Shown: one piece after another, positions 18,257-27,760 of the stretch
Layout: each line of letters starts with the position of its first letter
Position numbering within the stretch: position 1 is the stretch's first letter
Assembly (NCBI GenBank): GCA_020632975.1
Contig: JACKEL010000004.1
Location: forward strand, 372,001-436,000
Length of the DNA stretch: 64,000 nucleotides
Source: Myxococcales bacterium
GTDB lineage: Bacteria; Myxococcota_C; UBA6777
Direction of reading: 5' to 3'
Position numbers and translations under genes: made by a program
The notes under the pieces: generated by a model
Databases searched by the model: none
What the model saw: the letters and a program-made list of their open reading frames with translations, nothing else
What the model was told of the DNA's origin: nothing

Positions 18257-19340
18257 GGCGAGCTTGCTCACGTTCGATGGCTTCAAACAGAGCCTTGAAG
18301 TTGCCTTTTCCGAAGGAACGGGCACCTTTGCGCTGGATGATCTCGTAAAACAGGGTGGGGCGGTCTTCGACGGGCTTGGTGAAGATCTGCAAGAGGTAGC
18401 CCTCTTCGTCGCGGTCGATCAGGATGCCCAACTCACGCAAGGGCGTGATGTCTTCTTCGATGGGACCGACACGATCAAGGATATCATCGTAGTAGGTGTT
18501 GGGAACATGAAGGAACTCGACGCCGCGATCACGCAAGCTGGTCACGGTGTGGACGATATCATGGGTGGCGATCGCGATGTGTTGGACGCCAGGGCCATGG
18601 TAGAAGTCCAAGTACTCTTCGATTTGGGACTTTTTCTTGCCTTCTGCGGGCTCGTTGATGGGGAACTTGATGCGCTCGTTGCCGTTCGCCATCACCTTGC
18701 TCATCAATGCGCTGTACTCAGTCGAGATGTCTTTGTCGTCGAAAGAGACGAGTTGTTCAAAGCCCATCACTTCGCTGTAGAAGTTGCACCACTGGTCCAT
18801 CTCGCCCCAACCAACGTTGCCAACGCAATGGTCGATGTGCAAAAGACCCGTATCTGTGGGGTTGTAATGGCTTTCCCAAGACTCGTAACCAGGCATAAAG
18901 GGACCGTTGTAATTTTTGCGTTCGACAAACATGTGGATGGTGTCACCGTAGGTATGGATGCCTGCGGTGCGGATCTCGCCATGTTGGTCTTTGAGCGTGG
19001 TGGGTTCCATAAAGGAGCGCGCACCGCGGTCTGTGGTTTCTTTCCAAGCAGAGGCTGCGTCATCAACCCACAGTGCGAGGGTTTTGACGCCGTCGCCGTG
19101 ACGTTGGATGTGCGAAGCGATCTCGCCTTCAGGGTGGAGTGGCGTGGTCAAAACAAGGCGGATCTTGTTTTGTTGGAGGACGTAGGAAGCGCGGTCACGG
19201 ACGCCTGTTTCGGGGCCTGCGTAAGCAAGCGACTGGAAACCGAAGGCGGTTTTGTAGAAGTGAGCGGCTTGTTTGGCATTCCCAACGTAGAACTCAACGT
19301 AGTCGGTTCCATTGATGGGGAGAAAGTCTTTTTGGGTCAT
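18243..19340 (-). CDS. hppD: 4-hydroxyphenylpyruvate dioxygenase
   Basis: A 365-residue non-haem Fe(II) dioxygenase that turns 4-hydroxyphenylpyruvate into homogentisate with loss of CO2. The two vicinal-oxygen-chelate halves are present. The three metal ligands are visible: His in LLHIDHCVGNV, His in PGVQHIAIAT and Glu in LFYEIIQR. The family C-terminus GARSFGKGNFKALFEAIE covers the active site. The ATG has GGAAAC/GAAGGAA upstream. hmgA lies immediately upstream on the same strand, 52 nt away, so two consecutive steps of tyrosine and phenylalanine catabolism are encoded together; fumarylacetoacetase is not in the window. Confidence 0.97.
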   Translation of the reverse strand: MTQKDFLPINGTDYVEFYVGNAKQAAHFYKTAFGFQSLAYAGPETGVRDRASYVLQQNKIRLVLTTPLHPEGEIASHIQRHGDGVKTLALWVDDAASAWKETTDRGARSFMEPTTLKDQHGEIRTAGIHTYGDTIHMFVERKNYNGPFMPGYESWESHYNPTDTGLLHIDHCVGNVGWGEMDQWCNFYSEVMGFEQLVSFDDKDISTEYSALMSKVMANGNERIKFPINEPAEGKKKSQIEEYLDFYHGPGVQHIAIATHDIVHTVTSLRDRGVEFLHVPNTYYDDILDRVGPIEEDITPLRELGILIDRDEEGYLLQIFTKPVEDRPTLFYEIIQRKGARSFGKGNFKALFEAIEREQARRGNL

Positions 19341-19392
19341 GTTCGTTTCCTTCTGGGGTGGGGTGTTGGTCCCTGTGGAAAGATGGGGTTGA

Positions 19393-20550
19393 TCACTCTT
19401 CGATCCAAGACTTGTGATAGAGGGGATCTTCTAGTTTCACGGCTTCTTCTGTGATCTTGAGCGGCGCGAAAGTATCAACCATCACGGCAAGTTCTTGGGT
19501 TTCTTTTTTGCCGATGGAGCGTTCCACAGCGCCCGGATGTGGGCCGTGGGGGATGCCCATCGGGTGAAGGGTGATCATGCCGCGTTCGACATGTTTGCGG
19601 CTCATAAAGTCGCCATCGACATAATAGAGGACTTCGTCAGAGTCAATGTTGCTGTGATTGTAGGGCGCAGGGATGGCCTCTGGATGGTAGTCATAGAGGC
19701 GCGGAACGAAAGAGCAGATCACGAATCCCCGTGCAGCGAAGGTTTGGTGAACGGGTGGGGGCTGGTGAACGCGCCCTGTGATGGGTTCAAAGTCATGAAT
19801 CGAAAAAGCGTAAGGGAAGAAGTATCCGTCCCAACCGATGACATCGAAAGGATGATAGGCATAATACAACGGATAGATCGTGTCTTGCTTTTTGATCAGG
19901 ACCTTGAAGTCGCCCTTCTCATCGTGTGTTTCGAGGACTTCGGGTTTTCGGATGTCTCGTTCGCAAAAAGGTGAGTGCTCAAGGAGTTGTCCAAACTCGT
20001 TGCGATAACGGTGTGGGAAGCTGATTGGGCTATGTGACTCAACGATAAACAAGCGATTGTCTTCGCTTTTGAAGTCGATTTGGTAGATGGTGCCACGAGG
20101 GATCACGAGGTAGTCGCCATACGAAAAGTCGAGGTTGCCTAGCATGGTACGCAAGGTTCCTTCGCCTTCGTGGATGAAGATGACTTCGTCAGACTGGGCA
20201 TTTTTGTAGAAGTAATTGGTGCCATGACGTGGAGCAGCAAGCGCCACATTGAGGTCATTGTTGGTAAAGACGATCCTGCGGCTTTTGAGGAAGTCGTCAT
20301 CCGTGGGTTGCCGAAAACCAAGGAAACTACGGTGGATGATGTTCTTTTCGAGAGCAACCTTGGGCGCCACACTGTAAGGCGTCCCCGCTTCTTTGATGGC
20401 TGTGGGCGGGTGGACGTGATAAACGAGAGAAGAAAGATTGGAGAATCCCTCTGTACTGACAAGCTCTTCGGAGTAGAGTTTTCCGTCAGGACGGCGAAAC
20501 TGGGTGTGACGTTTTTTGGGGATTTCTCCCAGTTGGTAATAGTGTGGCAT
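19393..20550 (-). CDS. hmgA: Homogentisate 1,2-dioxygenase
   Basis: A 385-residue Fe(II) ring-cleaving dioxygenase converting homogentisate to maleylacetoacetate. It has HEGEGTLRTMLGNLDFSYGDYLVIPRGT in the first cupin, GWDGYFFPYAFSIHDFEPITGRVHQPPP in the active-site region, and SDEVLYYVDGDF plus HPMGIPHGPHPG with the metal-binding His residues in the C-terminal cupin. Its length is shorter than animal HGD (about 445) and matches the short bacterial type. It is the first gene of a hmgA-hppD-selW-like unit; the promoter should lie in the divergent gap upstream. Confidence 0.95.
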   Translation of the reverse strand: MPHYYQLGEIPKKRHTQFRRPDGKLYSEELVSTEGFSNLSSLVYHVHPPTAIKEAGTPYSVAPKVALEKNIIHRSFLGFRQPTDDDFLKSRRIVFTNNDLNVALAAPRHGTNYFYKNAQSDEVIFIHEGEGTLRTMLGNLDFSYGDYLVIPRGTIYQIDFKSEDNRLFIVESHSPISFPHRYRNEFGQLLEHSPFCERDIRKPEVLETHDEKGDFKVLIKKQDTIYPLYYAYHPFDVIGWDGYFFPYAFSIHDFEPITGRVHQPPPVHQTFAARGFVICSFVPRLYDYHPEAIPAPYNHSNIDSDEVLYYVDGDFMSRKHVERGMITLHPMGIPHGPHPGAVERSIGKKETQELAVMVDTFAPLKITEEAVKLEDPLYHKSWIEE

Positions 20551-20897
20551 ACAAAGACCTCTTTTCTATCGATTGAACGCGGGCTTTGAGCGTTCGCGTT
20601 TGTGAAAGATGTTGTGATGGTGAGTTCTTTTTGATGCAACGAGCCACAAAGTCCGCAGTGCAAGGGAGTTCGAATGTGTCGATGCGTTGTGTCGCCAAGC
20701 GAGAGGAGATCGATTCACTGCGCGTTATAGGCTCAGAAGTGCTTGGAAAGACCCGAGACCACAGCGTGATGGGGCGCAGTGTAGCACGCAGATGAAGGGC
20801 CGACAACCCCAGAGTTGTGACACAGCAAGGCCGCGGTTTGGATGCATGAGACAAGTTTTTGGAAGCGAAAAAACAAGAACGCAAAAGGAGAGCACAC
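20551..20897. other. Divergent intergenic region between hmgA and a PASTA protein
   Basis: No gene is visible in these 347 nt. It should carry the promoters of hmgA (minus) and of the PASTA protein (plus). A GTTATAGG -10-like box lies near 20724-20731. No clear operator was seen. Confidence 0.4.
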
Positions 20898-21266
20898 ATG
20901 GCTGAACGTTCTGGCGGGATGTCTTTCTTGGCGACATTTTTTGTCGCGTTGTTTGTGTCTGTGGGGGTGTACCTTGGGATGGAGTTTTGGGTCTTGCCCA
21001 TGCTGACACAACGCCCCGCCCCCAAAGTGCGGATGCGTCTAGAAGTTCCTTCTGTGCTTTCAGGGCAAATCAAAGTCCCCAGTTTTCGCAATATGAACCT
21101 CAGCCGCGCCAAAGTCCTACTGCGCAACGCAGGTCTGCGCCTTGGTTCCGTGCGTTATGCTGTGGACGAAGATGTCTCGCCCGCTTGGGTCTTGCGCCAA
21201 CAGCCCGCCGCTGGAAAGCGCGTTGCACCCGGGACTTCTGTGCATCTGGTGGTCAACAAAGAGTGA
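20898..21266 (+). CDS. Single-PASTA membrane protein
   Basis: A 122-residue protein: one transmembrane segment (LATFFVALFVSVGVYLGMEFWVL cut to about residues 9-31), then one extracytoplasmic PASTA domain with VPSFRNMNLSRAKVLL, a GLRLGSV turn, VLRQQPAAGKRVAPGTSVHLVV. PASTA domains bind unlinked peptidoglycan or beta-lactam-like ligands in Ser/Thr kinases and PBPs; a free-standing PASTA with no kinase is uncommon. The ATG at 20898 has AAAGGAG 8 nt upstream. No kinase adjoins it here. Confidence 0.85.
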   Translation: MAERSGGMSFLATFFVALFVSVGVYLGMEFWVLPMLTQRPAPKVRMRLEVPSVLSGQIKVPSFRNMNLSRAKVLLRNAGLRLGSVRYAVDEDVSPAWVLRQQPAAGKRVAPGTSVHLVVNKE

Positions 21267-21333
21267 GGGGGGGATTTTCGCTACAAGGAGAGGGGTGACA
21301 ACTGCCCAAGTGTCGCGCGAAAGGGCGGCACAG

Positions 21334-21399
21334 CGGGGACATGGGAGATGTTGTGTGAGACTTCGATGACAACGGGGAAATGGGAGACGTTGTGTGAGA
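21334..21399. repeat. Intergenic 27-bp direct repeat
   Basis: Copies at 21334-21360 and 21373-21399 (39-nt period, two mismatches) with the core GGGAGAYGTTGTGTGAGA. It lies between the convergent PASTA and thrA genes. Confidence 0.75.
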
Positions 21400-21429
21400 G
21401 CGCGATAGATGGGGATGGAGTGTGGATGG

Positions 21430-23970
21430 TTAACGTCCGCGCAAGTGCTGGGCGATGCGGAAGATATCAGCAAGAACACCCGCTGCGGTCACGGCTCCAC
21501 CCGCGCCCGCGCCTTGGACGATCATGGGATACTCTTGGTAACGCTCTGTGGTAAAGGCCACGAAAGACTCGGAACCACGGAGCCTTGTGGCGGGGTGTTC
21601 TGCGGGGACTCCCACAGGACCCACACGCGCTTCAATGGGATCATCTGGATGGTCAGGGGGGACGAGTATCGCAAGGTAGCGTAAGATCTGGCCTTCTGCC
21701 TTGAGTGCGTCGATGTACTGTTGGAAAGTTTCGTCGTGTTGTTCGAGCGCTGCAAAGAACTCATCGAGATCGTGTTTCTCAAGGATCTCGCTTGGTACAA
21801 GCGGCTCAACGACGATGTGCTCCAACTCCATCGGGATACCCAGTTCGCGGATCAGGATCAGGGCTTTTCGTGCGACATCAAGGCCAGAGAGGTCATCTTG
21901 GGGCTGGGGTTCGGAATAGCCCAACTCACGGGCTGTTCGGACGGCTTGAGACAAACGCGTCCCTGACATGACTTTGTCTGTTAGGTAACCCAACGTCCCT
22001 GAAAAAGATCCTTCGATTCGCAAGACATGATCGCCTGTTCTGACGAGGTCTTGCAGGGTATCGATCACGGGAAGGCTCGCACCTACCGTTGTTTCGTAAC
22101 GATACGTGCGGTGACTGTGGCGGGCCGCTTGAAGCAGCTCTTGGCGTTTGGGCCAATGGATGGTCAGAGGCTTTTTGTTGGCAGCGACGACGTGGATACC
22201 GCGCGCAAAAGCTTCTTGGTAGATGTCTTCCATGTTGGAGGCTGCGGTGCAGTCCACAAGGATGGGGACAGGGAGACGACGAAGTTGATCCAGCACAGAA
22301 AGCAGCGTGGGACGGTCATGGGGAGCGCGAAGGTCTTCTGCGATCTCGTCAAGTCGGCTGCCTGCGGGGAGTCCTTCAGGTTGGAAAGCAAGCTCTCGAC
22401 TATTGGCGAGGCCCACCAAACGAAGGTGGACATCGTGTTGTTCGCGTAGTTTCTGGTGTTGTGTGAGGAGCTGTTGTTGCAGTTGGCTTCCCACGACGCC
22501 TTGGCCAAGAAGAAAAAGGCTTACATCTTGATGCGCAAAGTTGAAGGCCGCATGAACGGTTCGAACCGCGATATACGTGTCTTTTGCATCGACAACGCAG
22601 GAGATCGAACGCGAGCTTTTTCCTTGGGCGATAGCAAGGACGGAAACGCCGACCATCCCGAGGGTATGGAAGAATCGCCCTGTGACATCAACATCTGAAG
22701 ACATCCCTTCGCCCACAAGCGAGAGCAGGGTGACAGGTGAGACAACCTCGAAGGGCTCGGCTTCTTTGCGCAAAAGGTCCGCGCCAAGCTCTTCTTTGAG
22801 GACGCGTGTTGCATCAGCAAGGCGTTCTTTGGGCAGGACCACCGCGACCGCTTGACCGTGTGCGGGTTGCGTCGCCATCCACAAGGGGATATCGGCTTGG
22901 CGCAAGGCATGAAGAACACGTTCGCTCATGTGGGCTTGTTTCGAGAGTTTTCGCCAACGGATGTCGATCAGGGCGAGATTTTCGAGCGAGGTCACGCAAG
23001 TGGGTTGGTTGTTTTGGTGTTTTCGCTCGTGATGGATCCAAGTCCCGTGTTCTTCGGGTGCTTCGACATTGCGGATCCGCATAGGGATATCCGCTTCGAG
23101 CAGTGGCAACATGGTTCTTGGGTGGAGGACACGCGAGCCATAGTGGGCCAACTCTAGGGCTTCGAGGTAACTGAGATGCTGGACAGGGTAGGCATCGGGG
23201 ACGATCACTGGGTCGGCTGTCATGACGCCTGGTAAGCTGGTCCAACGCTCGACACGCTCGGCTTTGAGGTAGTTTGCGAGCAAGGTCGCGGTGTAGTCTG
23301 AGCCATTGCGTCCAAGGGTGGTCACGCGCCCATCGTGGGTTTGCCCGATAAATCCGGTATGAACGCTGACTTTGTCTTTCCATTGTTCATGGAGCGCAAG
23401 CAGACGCGAGCGGCTTGTATCGTTGTCAACGTCGGCAGAACCGAAGTTATCGTTGGTGATAACCCACTGTCGAGCATCGACATCAACAGCATCGAGCCCT
23501 TCGACTTGAAGAAGAAGAGAGAGCAAACGCGCGCTAAGTCGTTCGCCAAATGAGACGACGAGATCGAGAGATTGCGCGGTTTTTTGGCGTAGAAGGCTGA
23601 TCCCTAAGAGGATCTGACGTAGCGGCGTCAACAACTCGCGTGTTTGCGGGGTGAGTTTGAGCGCGTCGTCGAGGTCGCCTCTTGGATCTTGATCTGTCCG
23701 TAGCTGGCGCATACAAGCGAGAGCATTGTGGAGGGCAAGGTCGTGGATGCGGTCGATGATGGCCTCGGCTTCTGGGAGTTTGCCAAGGGCGGCTGCGTCT
23801 GCTGCGTGCAACAAAAGTTCGGTGGTGTCGCCCATGGCAGAGACCACCACGGCTGTTGGGCCTTCCTGTCGCGCTTTGGAGATGATCTGGATCACGCGAC
23901 AAAGCAAGTGTGGCTGGTGAAGAGAGGTTCCGCCAAACTTGAGGACACGAAAACGAGCTTTCACTTGCAT
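21430..23970 (-). CDS. thrA: Bifunctional aspartokinase / homoserine dehydrogenase
   Basis: An 846-residue fused enzyme catalysing the first and third steps of threonine and methionine synthesis from aspartate. The kinase domain (residues 1-300) has KFGGTS and LGRNGSDYTA. Two ACT domains (about 310-465) follow, including SLVGEGMSSDVDVTGRFF. The homoserine dehydrogenase domain (470-846) has FLLGQGVVGSQL for NADPH, VDCTAASN and YETTVGASLPVI; the catalytic region has GSFSGTLGYL and ELGYSEPQPQDDLSGLD. It is the same domain order and length as enterobacterial ThrA. The ATG at 23970 has GGAGG 7 nt upstream. No thrB or thrC adjoins it. Confidence 0.96.
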   Translation of the reverse strand: MQVKARFRVLKFGGTSLHQPHLLCRVIQIISKARQEGPTAVVVSAMGDTTELLLHAADAAALGKLPEAEAIIDRIHDLALHNALACMRQLRTDQDPRGDLDDALKLTPQTRELLTPLRQILLGISLLRQKTAQSLDLVVSFGERLSARLLSLLLQVEGLDAVDVDARQWVITNDNFGSADVDNDTSRSRLLALHEQWKDKVSVHTGFIGQTHDGRVTTLGRNGSDYTATLLANYLKAERVERWTSLPGVMTADPVIVPDAYPVQHLSYLEALELAHYGSRVLHPRTMLPLLEADIPMRIRNVEAPEEHGTWIHHERKHQNNQPTCVTSLENLALIDIRWRKLSKQAHMSERVLHALRQADIPLWMATQPAHGQAVAVVLPKERLADATRVLKEELGADLLRKEAEPFEVVSPVTLLSLVGEGMSSDVDVTGRFFHTLGMVGVSVLAIAQGKSSRSISCVVDAKDTYIAVRTVHAAFNFAHQDVSLFLLGQGVVGSQLQQQLLTQHQKLREQHDVHLRLVGLANSRELAFQPEGLPAGSRLDEIAEDLRAPHDRPTLLSVLDQLRRLPVPILVDCTAASNMEDIYQEAFARGIHVVAANKKPLTIHWPKRQELLQAARHSHRTYRYETTVGASLPVIDTLQDLVRTGDHVLRIEGSFSGTLGYLTDKVMSGTRLSQAVRTARELGYSEPQPQDDLSGLDVARKALILIRELGIPMELEHIVVEPLVPSEILEKHDLDEFFAALEQHDETFQQYIDALKAEGQILRYLAILVPPDHPDDPIEARVGPVGVPAEHPATRLRGSESFVAFTTERYQEYPMIVQGAGAGGAVTAAGVLADIFRIAQHLRGR

Positions 23971-24379
23971 CACAAAGCCTCCACAACAAGAGCCAATATG
24001 CGGCTTGGGCGCAGGACACGAAGCGGGTTTGCCCCTTGTGTCCTGTCGCGAGAGATGGGGGCGAGGTAGCGCAATCTTTGGGAGAGGTCAAGGGGACTTG
24101 GGGGAAGAAAAGTTGTTTGGGGCGCGGCGATGCGGGCGAAACATAGGCTTGTCTTGACGTGTTGTGTGTCCTCTGTCAACATCTGGCGCACGTTGATTCT
24201 ACAAGTTGAGAACCCTGAACATGAACCGTCTTTCGTTTCGCGCATCACGCAAGCTAGCGCTTGAAACCGAAGAGACGGGCAGAGCCAAGTCTTGGGCGCG
24301 TGAAGCTGGCCCACTTGGTTCGGCGAAGAAAGCTCCCAAAGAGATTTCGATCTTTTCAAAAATACAAGGAGGACCTTGG
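23971..24379. other. Divergent intergenic region upstream of thrA, with leader hairpin
   Basis: There is no supported gene. On the minus strand the thrA leader has CAGGACAC (24012-24019) pairing with GTGTCCTG (24038-24045), an 8-bp stem with an 18-nt loop, about 45-75 nt before the thrA start; a further AGAGGACACA sits near 24165. This could be an attenuator or a binding site. No Thr/Ile-rich leader peptide was found. Confidence 0.45.
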
Positions 24380-26116
24380 ATGAGTGATCAAGGGCAAAGC
24401 GGCGCGTCCCAAGCCGCGATTCAACAAGGCGAGTGGATCGAAGAAGGACTGTTTTTCCAAGGAGAAGCCCCCCCCCAAAGCGATGAGTGGGCACCTGGAG
24501 ACTGGGTCGAGATCCCACACGAACATTACATCCCCATTAGCAAGGCGCGTTTTGTCCGTGCGATGATGGAGCATCCCACCCTTCGCGAAAATGAAGAAGG
24601 TTTTACCCACCTGATGGAGCTTTCCGAAGGTTTGTATCACTTCTTCTACCACCGTTTGCTCAACGAGTTGAAAGAAGACTACGAATACTTTGCGCCTGAT
24701 ACTGGGGAGAAGTTGCGCGAAGGCGTATCCGAAGAAGAGCTTTTGTGGCGTGAACGCCGCTTTTTGACCAACTTCCTCAAAACGATGTTTCGAGGAAACT
24801 TCAACCCCATGACCGAAGAGAACTACACGCGTGCTTGCGAACATAGCTATCTCTTCGACCTACCCGTCGATATCAATTGGAACGTTTTTGATCCGCGTAT
24901 GCTCCAAGAATACTTTGGGCACCTCAAAACCAACGAAGGACAAAAACTAGAAGCCAAGCTCGAACTCGACGAATCCATCGAAGAAGTGCTGTCTTTGCCC
25001 AAAGAGTTCGACACCAATATCTTGGTTTTCCACCGTGGTATCGAGCGCGACAAGACAGAAGGCATGTTCTTGATGCAGAAGATCGACTTCCTGCTTTCGC
25101 GCGTCTTGGGCGTGGTGTTAACACCCATCCAAGTCCTGATTGAAAAGGCCCGTGGTGACAAGAAGTCCGAGAACGTCTTGTTGTCGTTGTTTACAGACGA
25201 CAAGTCCAAGCCAGAGACTGTTAAAGGAAACGATGAAGAACGCACCACCGTGTTTGAGCGTCGTTGGGTTCGTCGTCAGAACATCGCCAGCCAACCCAAA
25301 GAAGCCACCAAGCTTCTTCGACCGATCAAGCTCCAAGAACCCGCGATGCAACGGGTGATCAGCTTGTTCCGCTTGCGTCCACCCACGCCCCCCAGCTGGA
25401 TGGAAAAGCTTCCTGTGGTTGGAAAGATCATCTCCGCGAAGAAACCCCCCGAAGGTGCGCGCGATTGGACCATCAATCTCAAGATGTTCAAGAATATCCC
25501 CATGGCGGATACCGAGATCATCTTCCCCGAGAAGAACATGCGGATGAAGTCATTTGACGTCACCATGTTGGTGCTCACCGTTCTCCTCGGATTCTTCGCA
25601 CTTTACAAAAGCCTCAAGACGGGTGGCGGTAGCGCGATCGTGATCGTTCTCTCCGTACTCGTTGCATACTCCGTGAAGTTGGTGTTGGGATATCGACGCA
25701 CCAAGGCCAACTACATGGCCAAGATCACGCAAGACCTTTACCACAAGAACCTCGACAACAACATCGGTGTGTTGCAGTACCTGATGGATACGCTCGAAGA
25801 ACAAGAGTTCAAAGAAGCGATCCTTTGCTACTACATCTTGTTGATTGAAGGTACGCCCCTTACTGCGGACGAGATCGACGAACGCGCTGAGATGTTCTTG
25901 AAAGACAAGTTCGAAGGACTCGAAGTGGACTTTGAAGTCGATGACGCACTCGACAAAGTGATCGAAAAAGACGAGCAAGGCGAACACGATCTGCCCATCG
26001 TCAAAGTGATCCAAAGCCCCGATGGTGAAGAGCGCTACGAAGCGAAGCCCCTCGGCGAAGCACTGCATATCCTCGACAATATCTGGGATAACCTCTATCA
26101 ATACAATGAAGATTGA
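24380..26116 (+). CDS. DUF3754 (TMEM143-like) membrane protein
   Basis: A 578-residue protein of the DUF3754 family, related to mitochondrial TMEM143. It has a soluble N-terminal part, then VFERRWVRRQNI and LLRPIKLQEPAMQRVISLFRL, IINLKMFKNIPMADTEIIFPEK, and two adjacent membrane helices near residues 430-480 (VTMLVLTVLLGFFALY, SAIVIVLSVLVAYSVKLVLG). The family tail YHKNLDNNIGVLQYLMD and EEQEFKEAILCYYILL follows, ending in an acidic domain. The molecular function is unknown. The ATG at 24380 has AAGGAGG 7 nt upstream; the longer open frame from 24206 is not supported. Confidence 0.85.
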   Translation: MSDQGQSGASQAAIQQGEWIEEGLFFQGEAPPQSDEWAPGDWVEIPHEHYIPISKARFVRAMMEHPTLRENEEGFTHLMELSEGLYHFFYHRLLNELKEDYEYFAPDTGEKLREGVSEEELLWRERRFLTNFLKTMFRGNFNPMTEENYTRACEHSYLFDLPVDINWNVFDPRMLQEYFGHLKTNEGQKLEAKLELDESIEEVLSLPKEFDTNILVFHRGIERDKTEGMFLMQKIDFLLSRVLGVVLTPIQVLIEKARGDKKSENVLLSLFTDDKSKPETVKGNDEERTTVFERRWVRRQNIASQPKEATKLLRPIKLQEPAMQRVISLFRLRPPTPPSWMEKLPVVGKIISAKKPPEGARDWTINLKMFKNIPMADTEIIFPEKNMRMKSFDVTMLVLTVLLGFFALYKSLKTGGGSAIVIVLSVLVAYSVKLVLGYRRTKANYMAKITQDLYHKNLDNNIGVLQYLMDTLEEQEFKEAILCYYILLIEGTPLTADEIDERAEMFLKDKFEGLEVDFEVDDALDKVIEKDEQGEHDLPIVKVIQSPDGEERYEAKPLGEALHILDNIWDNLYQYNED

Positions 26117-26208
26117 TCCGATGGATTCGTTGTAACGGGCGGGATGGGGATATCTTGATGGGGATGTGGGGACAGCATGCCTCGAAAGATACGCAATTCA
26201 CGAAGAGA

Positions 26209-26754
26209 TCAGGCAGGAAGTACGCGAAGCTCACCATCGATTTGGCTCTGAAGCAATCGCTCGATCGCCATCAAAGTTCCCGTTGTTGCGCTAGGACAGC
26301 TTCCACACGCACCTTGATAACGAATGAAAACGGTCTTGTCTTCGATACCCAAGACTTCAAGACCCCCACCATCATTGGCAAGAGCGGGCAACACCATCTC
26401 TTCGATCAGTTCGGTGACTTGCTGCATCATCGGGTGTTGTGAAGCGTCGCCTTCTTGTCCTTCTTGTTCTTGTGCGAGGTCCTTGAGGCCGCTCGCATCG
26501 AACTCGAGAAGGTACTGGCTCACGTGTTTCATCACGTTGCCCCACTCGATCCCTTCGCGCTTGCTGATCGTGATGAAGTGGCCGAGATAAAACACAGAGT
26601 CCACACCCTCTACAGAAAACAGCTTGCGTGCGAGAGGATCGCGTGAAGCTGCCTCGTTGTTTGGGAAAGAACGCGCGTCGTTGGAAAGCAGTTCTTCAAT
26701 GTTGAACTTAAAGGCGTTGGGGTTTGGGGTTGGTTCGAGATTCACGATCCGCAT
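26209..26754 (-). CDS. Nfu-type Fe-S cluster carrier
   Basis: A 181-residue protein with an N-terminal Nfu_N domain (EPTPNPNAFKFNIEE, LFSVEGVDSVFYLGHFITISK) and a C-terminal NifU-like domain with the cluster-binding GACGSCPSATTGTL motif (CxxC). Nfu proteins carry 4Fe-4S clusters from the assembly machinery to target enzymes. The order and length match mitochondrial NFU1 and its bacterial counterparts. The ATG has AAGGAG 6 nt upstream. It is convergent with the DUF3754 gene; no isc or suf genes are near. Confidence 0.93.
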   Translation of the reverse strand: MRIVNLEPTPNPNAFKFNIEELLSNDARSFPNNEAASRDPLARKLFSVEGVDSVFYLGHFITISKREGIEWGNVMKHVSQYLLEFDASGLKDLAQEQEGQEGDASQHPMMQQVTELIEEMVLPALANDGGGLEVLGIEDKTVFIRYQGACGSCPSATTGTLMAIERLLQSQIDGELRVLPA

Positions 26755-26899
26755 GGTGGACTCCTTGTCTTCGGATAGATGGGGACTTGAATAAGATATC
26801 TATAATCACCTAGTGATGAAGTAGGTTATTTGTTTATAGAAGGTATATAAACAGGCTAGGGCGGAGGGTCAAGGGGAAAAGTGGAGGAAAGGGTGGGGA

Positions 26900-27757
26900 T
26901 TATTCGTCTTCTTCAAGCATCTGCATGGCCATCTTGAGGGACTCACGCATGCGTTCGAGGGCTTGGGCAAGCTCGCCGACTTCGTCGCGGGTGGTGATCT
27001 CGATGGGGTGATCCATCTGACCGAGGGAGATCTTTTCTGTGACGTCGCGGAGGTAAGCGAGCCGTGCGACAAGGCGTTGTGCAAAGTGGATGGAGAAGAA
27101 CAATGCAAGGAGCAAGACCAAAGCCGCGGCGATGGCGGGCCAGAAAAGCTGCATCGCGAGTTCGCTTTGGAAGGTCTTGAGCTTTTCGTCAACTTCGAGG
27201 ACTGCGACGACTTTGTTTTTGCTGTTGCGGATAGGAGCAAAAGCAGAGAGCCAAGCGCCGTGTTGGTCAAAATAGATCTTACTCGTGGTGCTGGTTCCTT
27301 CTTTGATGACGTGGCGCGTTTGGGGCGTGAATTGGTGAGTGTGCCCGATGTAATGACCGCCGCCAGCCATCACGATAAAGGACATGGTGCTGTCCTCTGG
27401 GCGGAGGGTGTAGATATCTGTGTTGAGTTTGTTGATCTTGTGGACCTTGATCAGATAATTTCTGATCTTGAGAAAGCTTTTGTATTGCTCTTGATCCTTG
27501 GGACTCAACTTTTTAAGGTGCTCTTTTTCGTCCGCATTTGCGGGGAGGTTGAGCTTTTTGTTGGGGGCGATCTTTTCATGCATATCGCCATCAATTTGCA
27601 TGGCTGCGGTGTTGGCGATCCCTTCAAGGCGACGACCGATACTGGTTTGTAGGTCGTTGTAAGCGCGGTTGTAGGCGAGAAATATCAGGGTCGCCGAGGT
27701 GAGGAGGACAATAGAAGATGTAAGGAAGATGATCCTGAAACCCAAGCCAATTCTCAT
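26900..27757 (-). CDS. Cache-HAMP membrane receptor without output domain
   Basis: A 285-residue protein: a membrane helix at residues 9-28, an extracytoplasmic sensing domain of the Cache type (about 30-190, with IVMAGGGHYIGHTHQFTP and SAFAPIRNSKNKVVAVLEVD), a second membrane helix (205-228) and a HAMP domain (DVTEKISLGQMDHPIEITTRDEVGEL). It then stops after a short acidic coil, with no kinase, cyclase or methyl-accepting domain. It lies 3 nt downstream of the receiver-Ser/Thr kinase gene on the same strand. The likely reading is that it passes its signal to that kinase in trans. Confidence 0.85.
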   Translation of the reverse strand: MRIGLGFRIIFLTSSIVLLTSATLIFLAYNRAYNDLQTSIGRRLEGIANTAAMQIDGDMHEKIAPNKKLNLPANADEKEHLKKLSPKDQEQYKSFLKIRNYLIKVHKINKLNTDIYTLRPEDSTMSFIVMAGGGHYIGHTHQFTPQTRHVIKEGTSTTSKIYFDQHGAWLSAFAPIRNSKNKVVAVLEVDEKLKTFQSELAMQLFWPAIAAALVLLLALFFSIHFAQRLVARLAYLRDVTEKISLGQMDHPIEITTRDEVGELAQALERMRESLKMAMQMLEEDE

Positions 27758-27760
27758 AGC

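Noticed and set aside
18264..19454. Long open frame (396 codons) antisense to hppD
   Set aside because: hppD is certain on the other strand; the antisense frame is a codon-usage shadow.
23971..24200. Threonine/isoleucine leader peptide upstream of thrA
   Set aside because: No short ORF rich in Thr or Ile codons was found on the minus strand before the leader hairpin.
24206..24379. N-terminal extension of the DUF3754 protein
   Set aside because: There is no ribosome site at 24206, and the ATG at 24380 has a full AAGGAGG and fits the family start.
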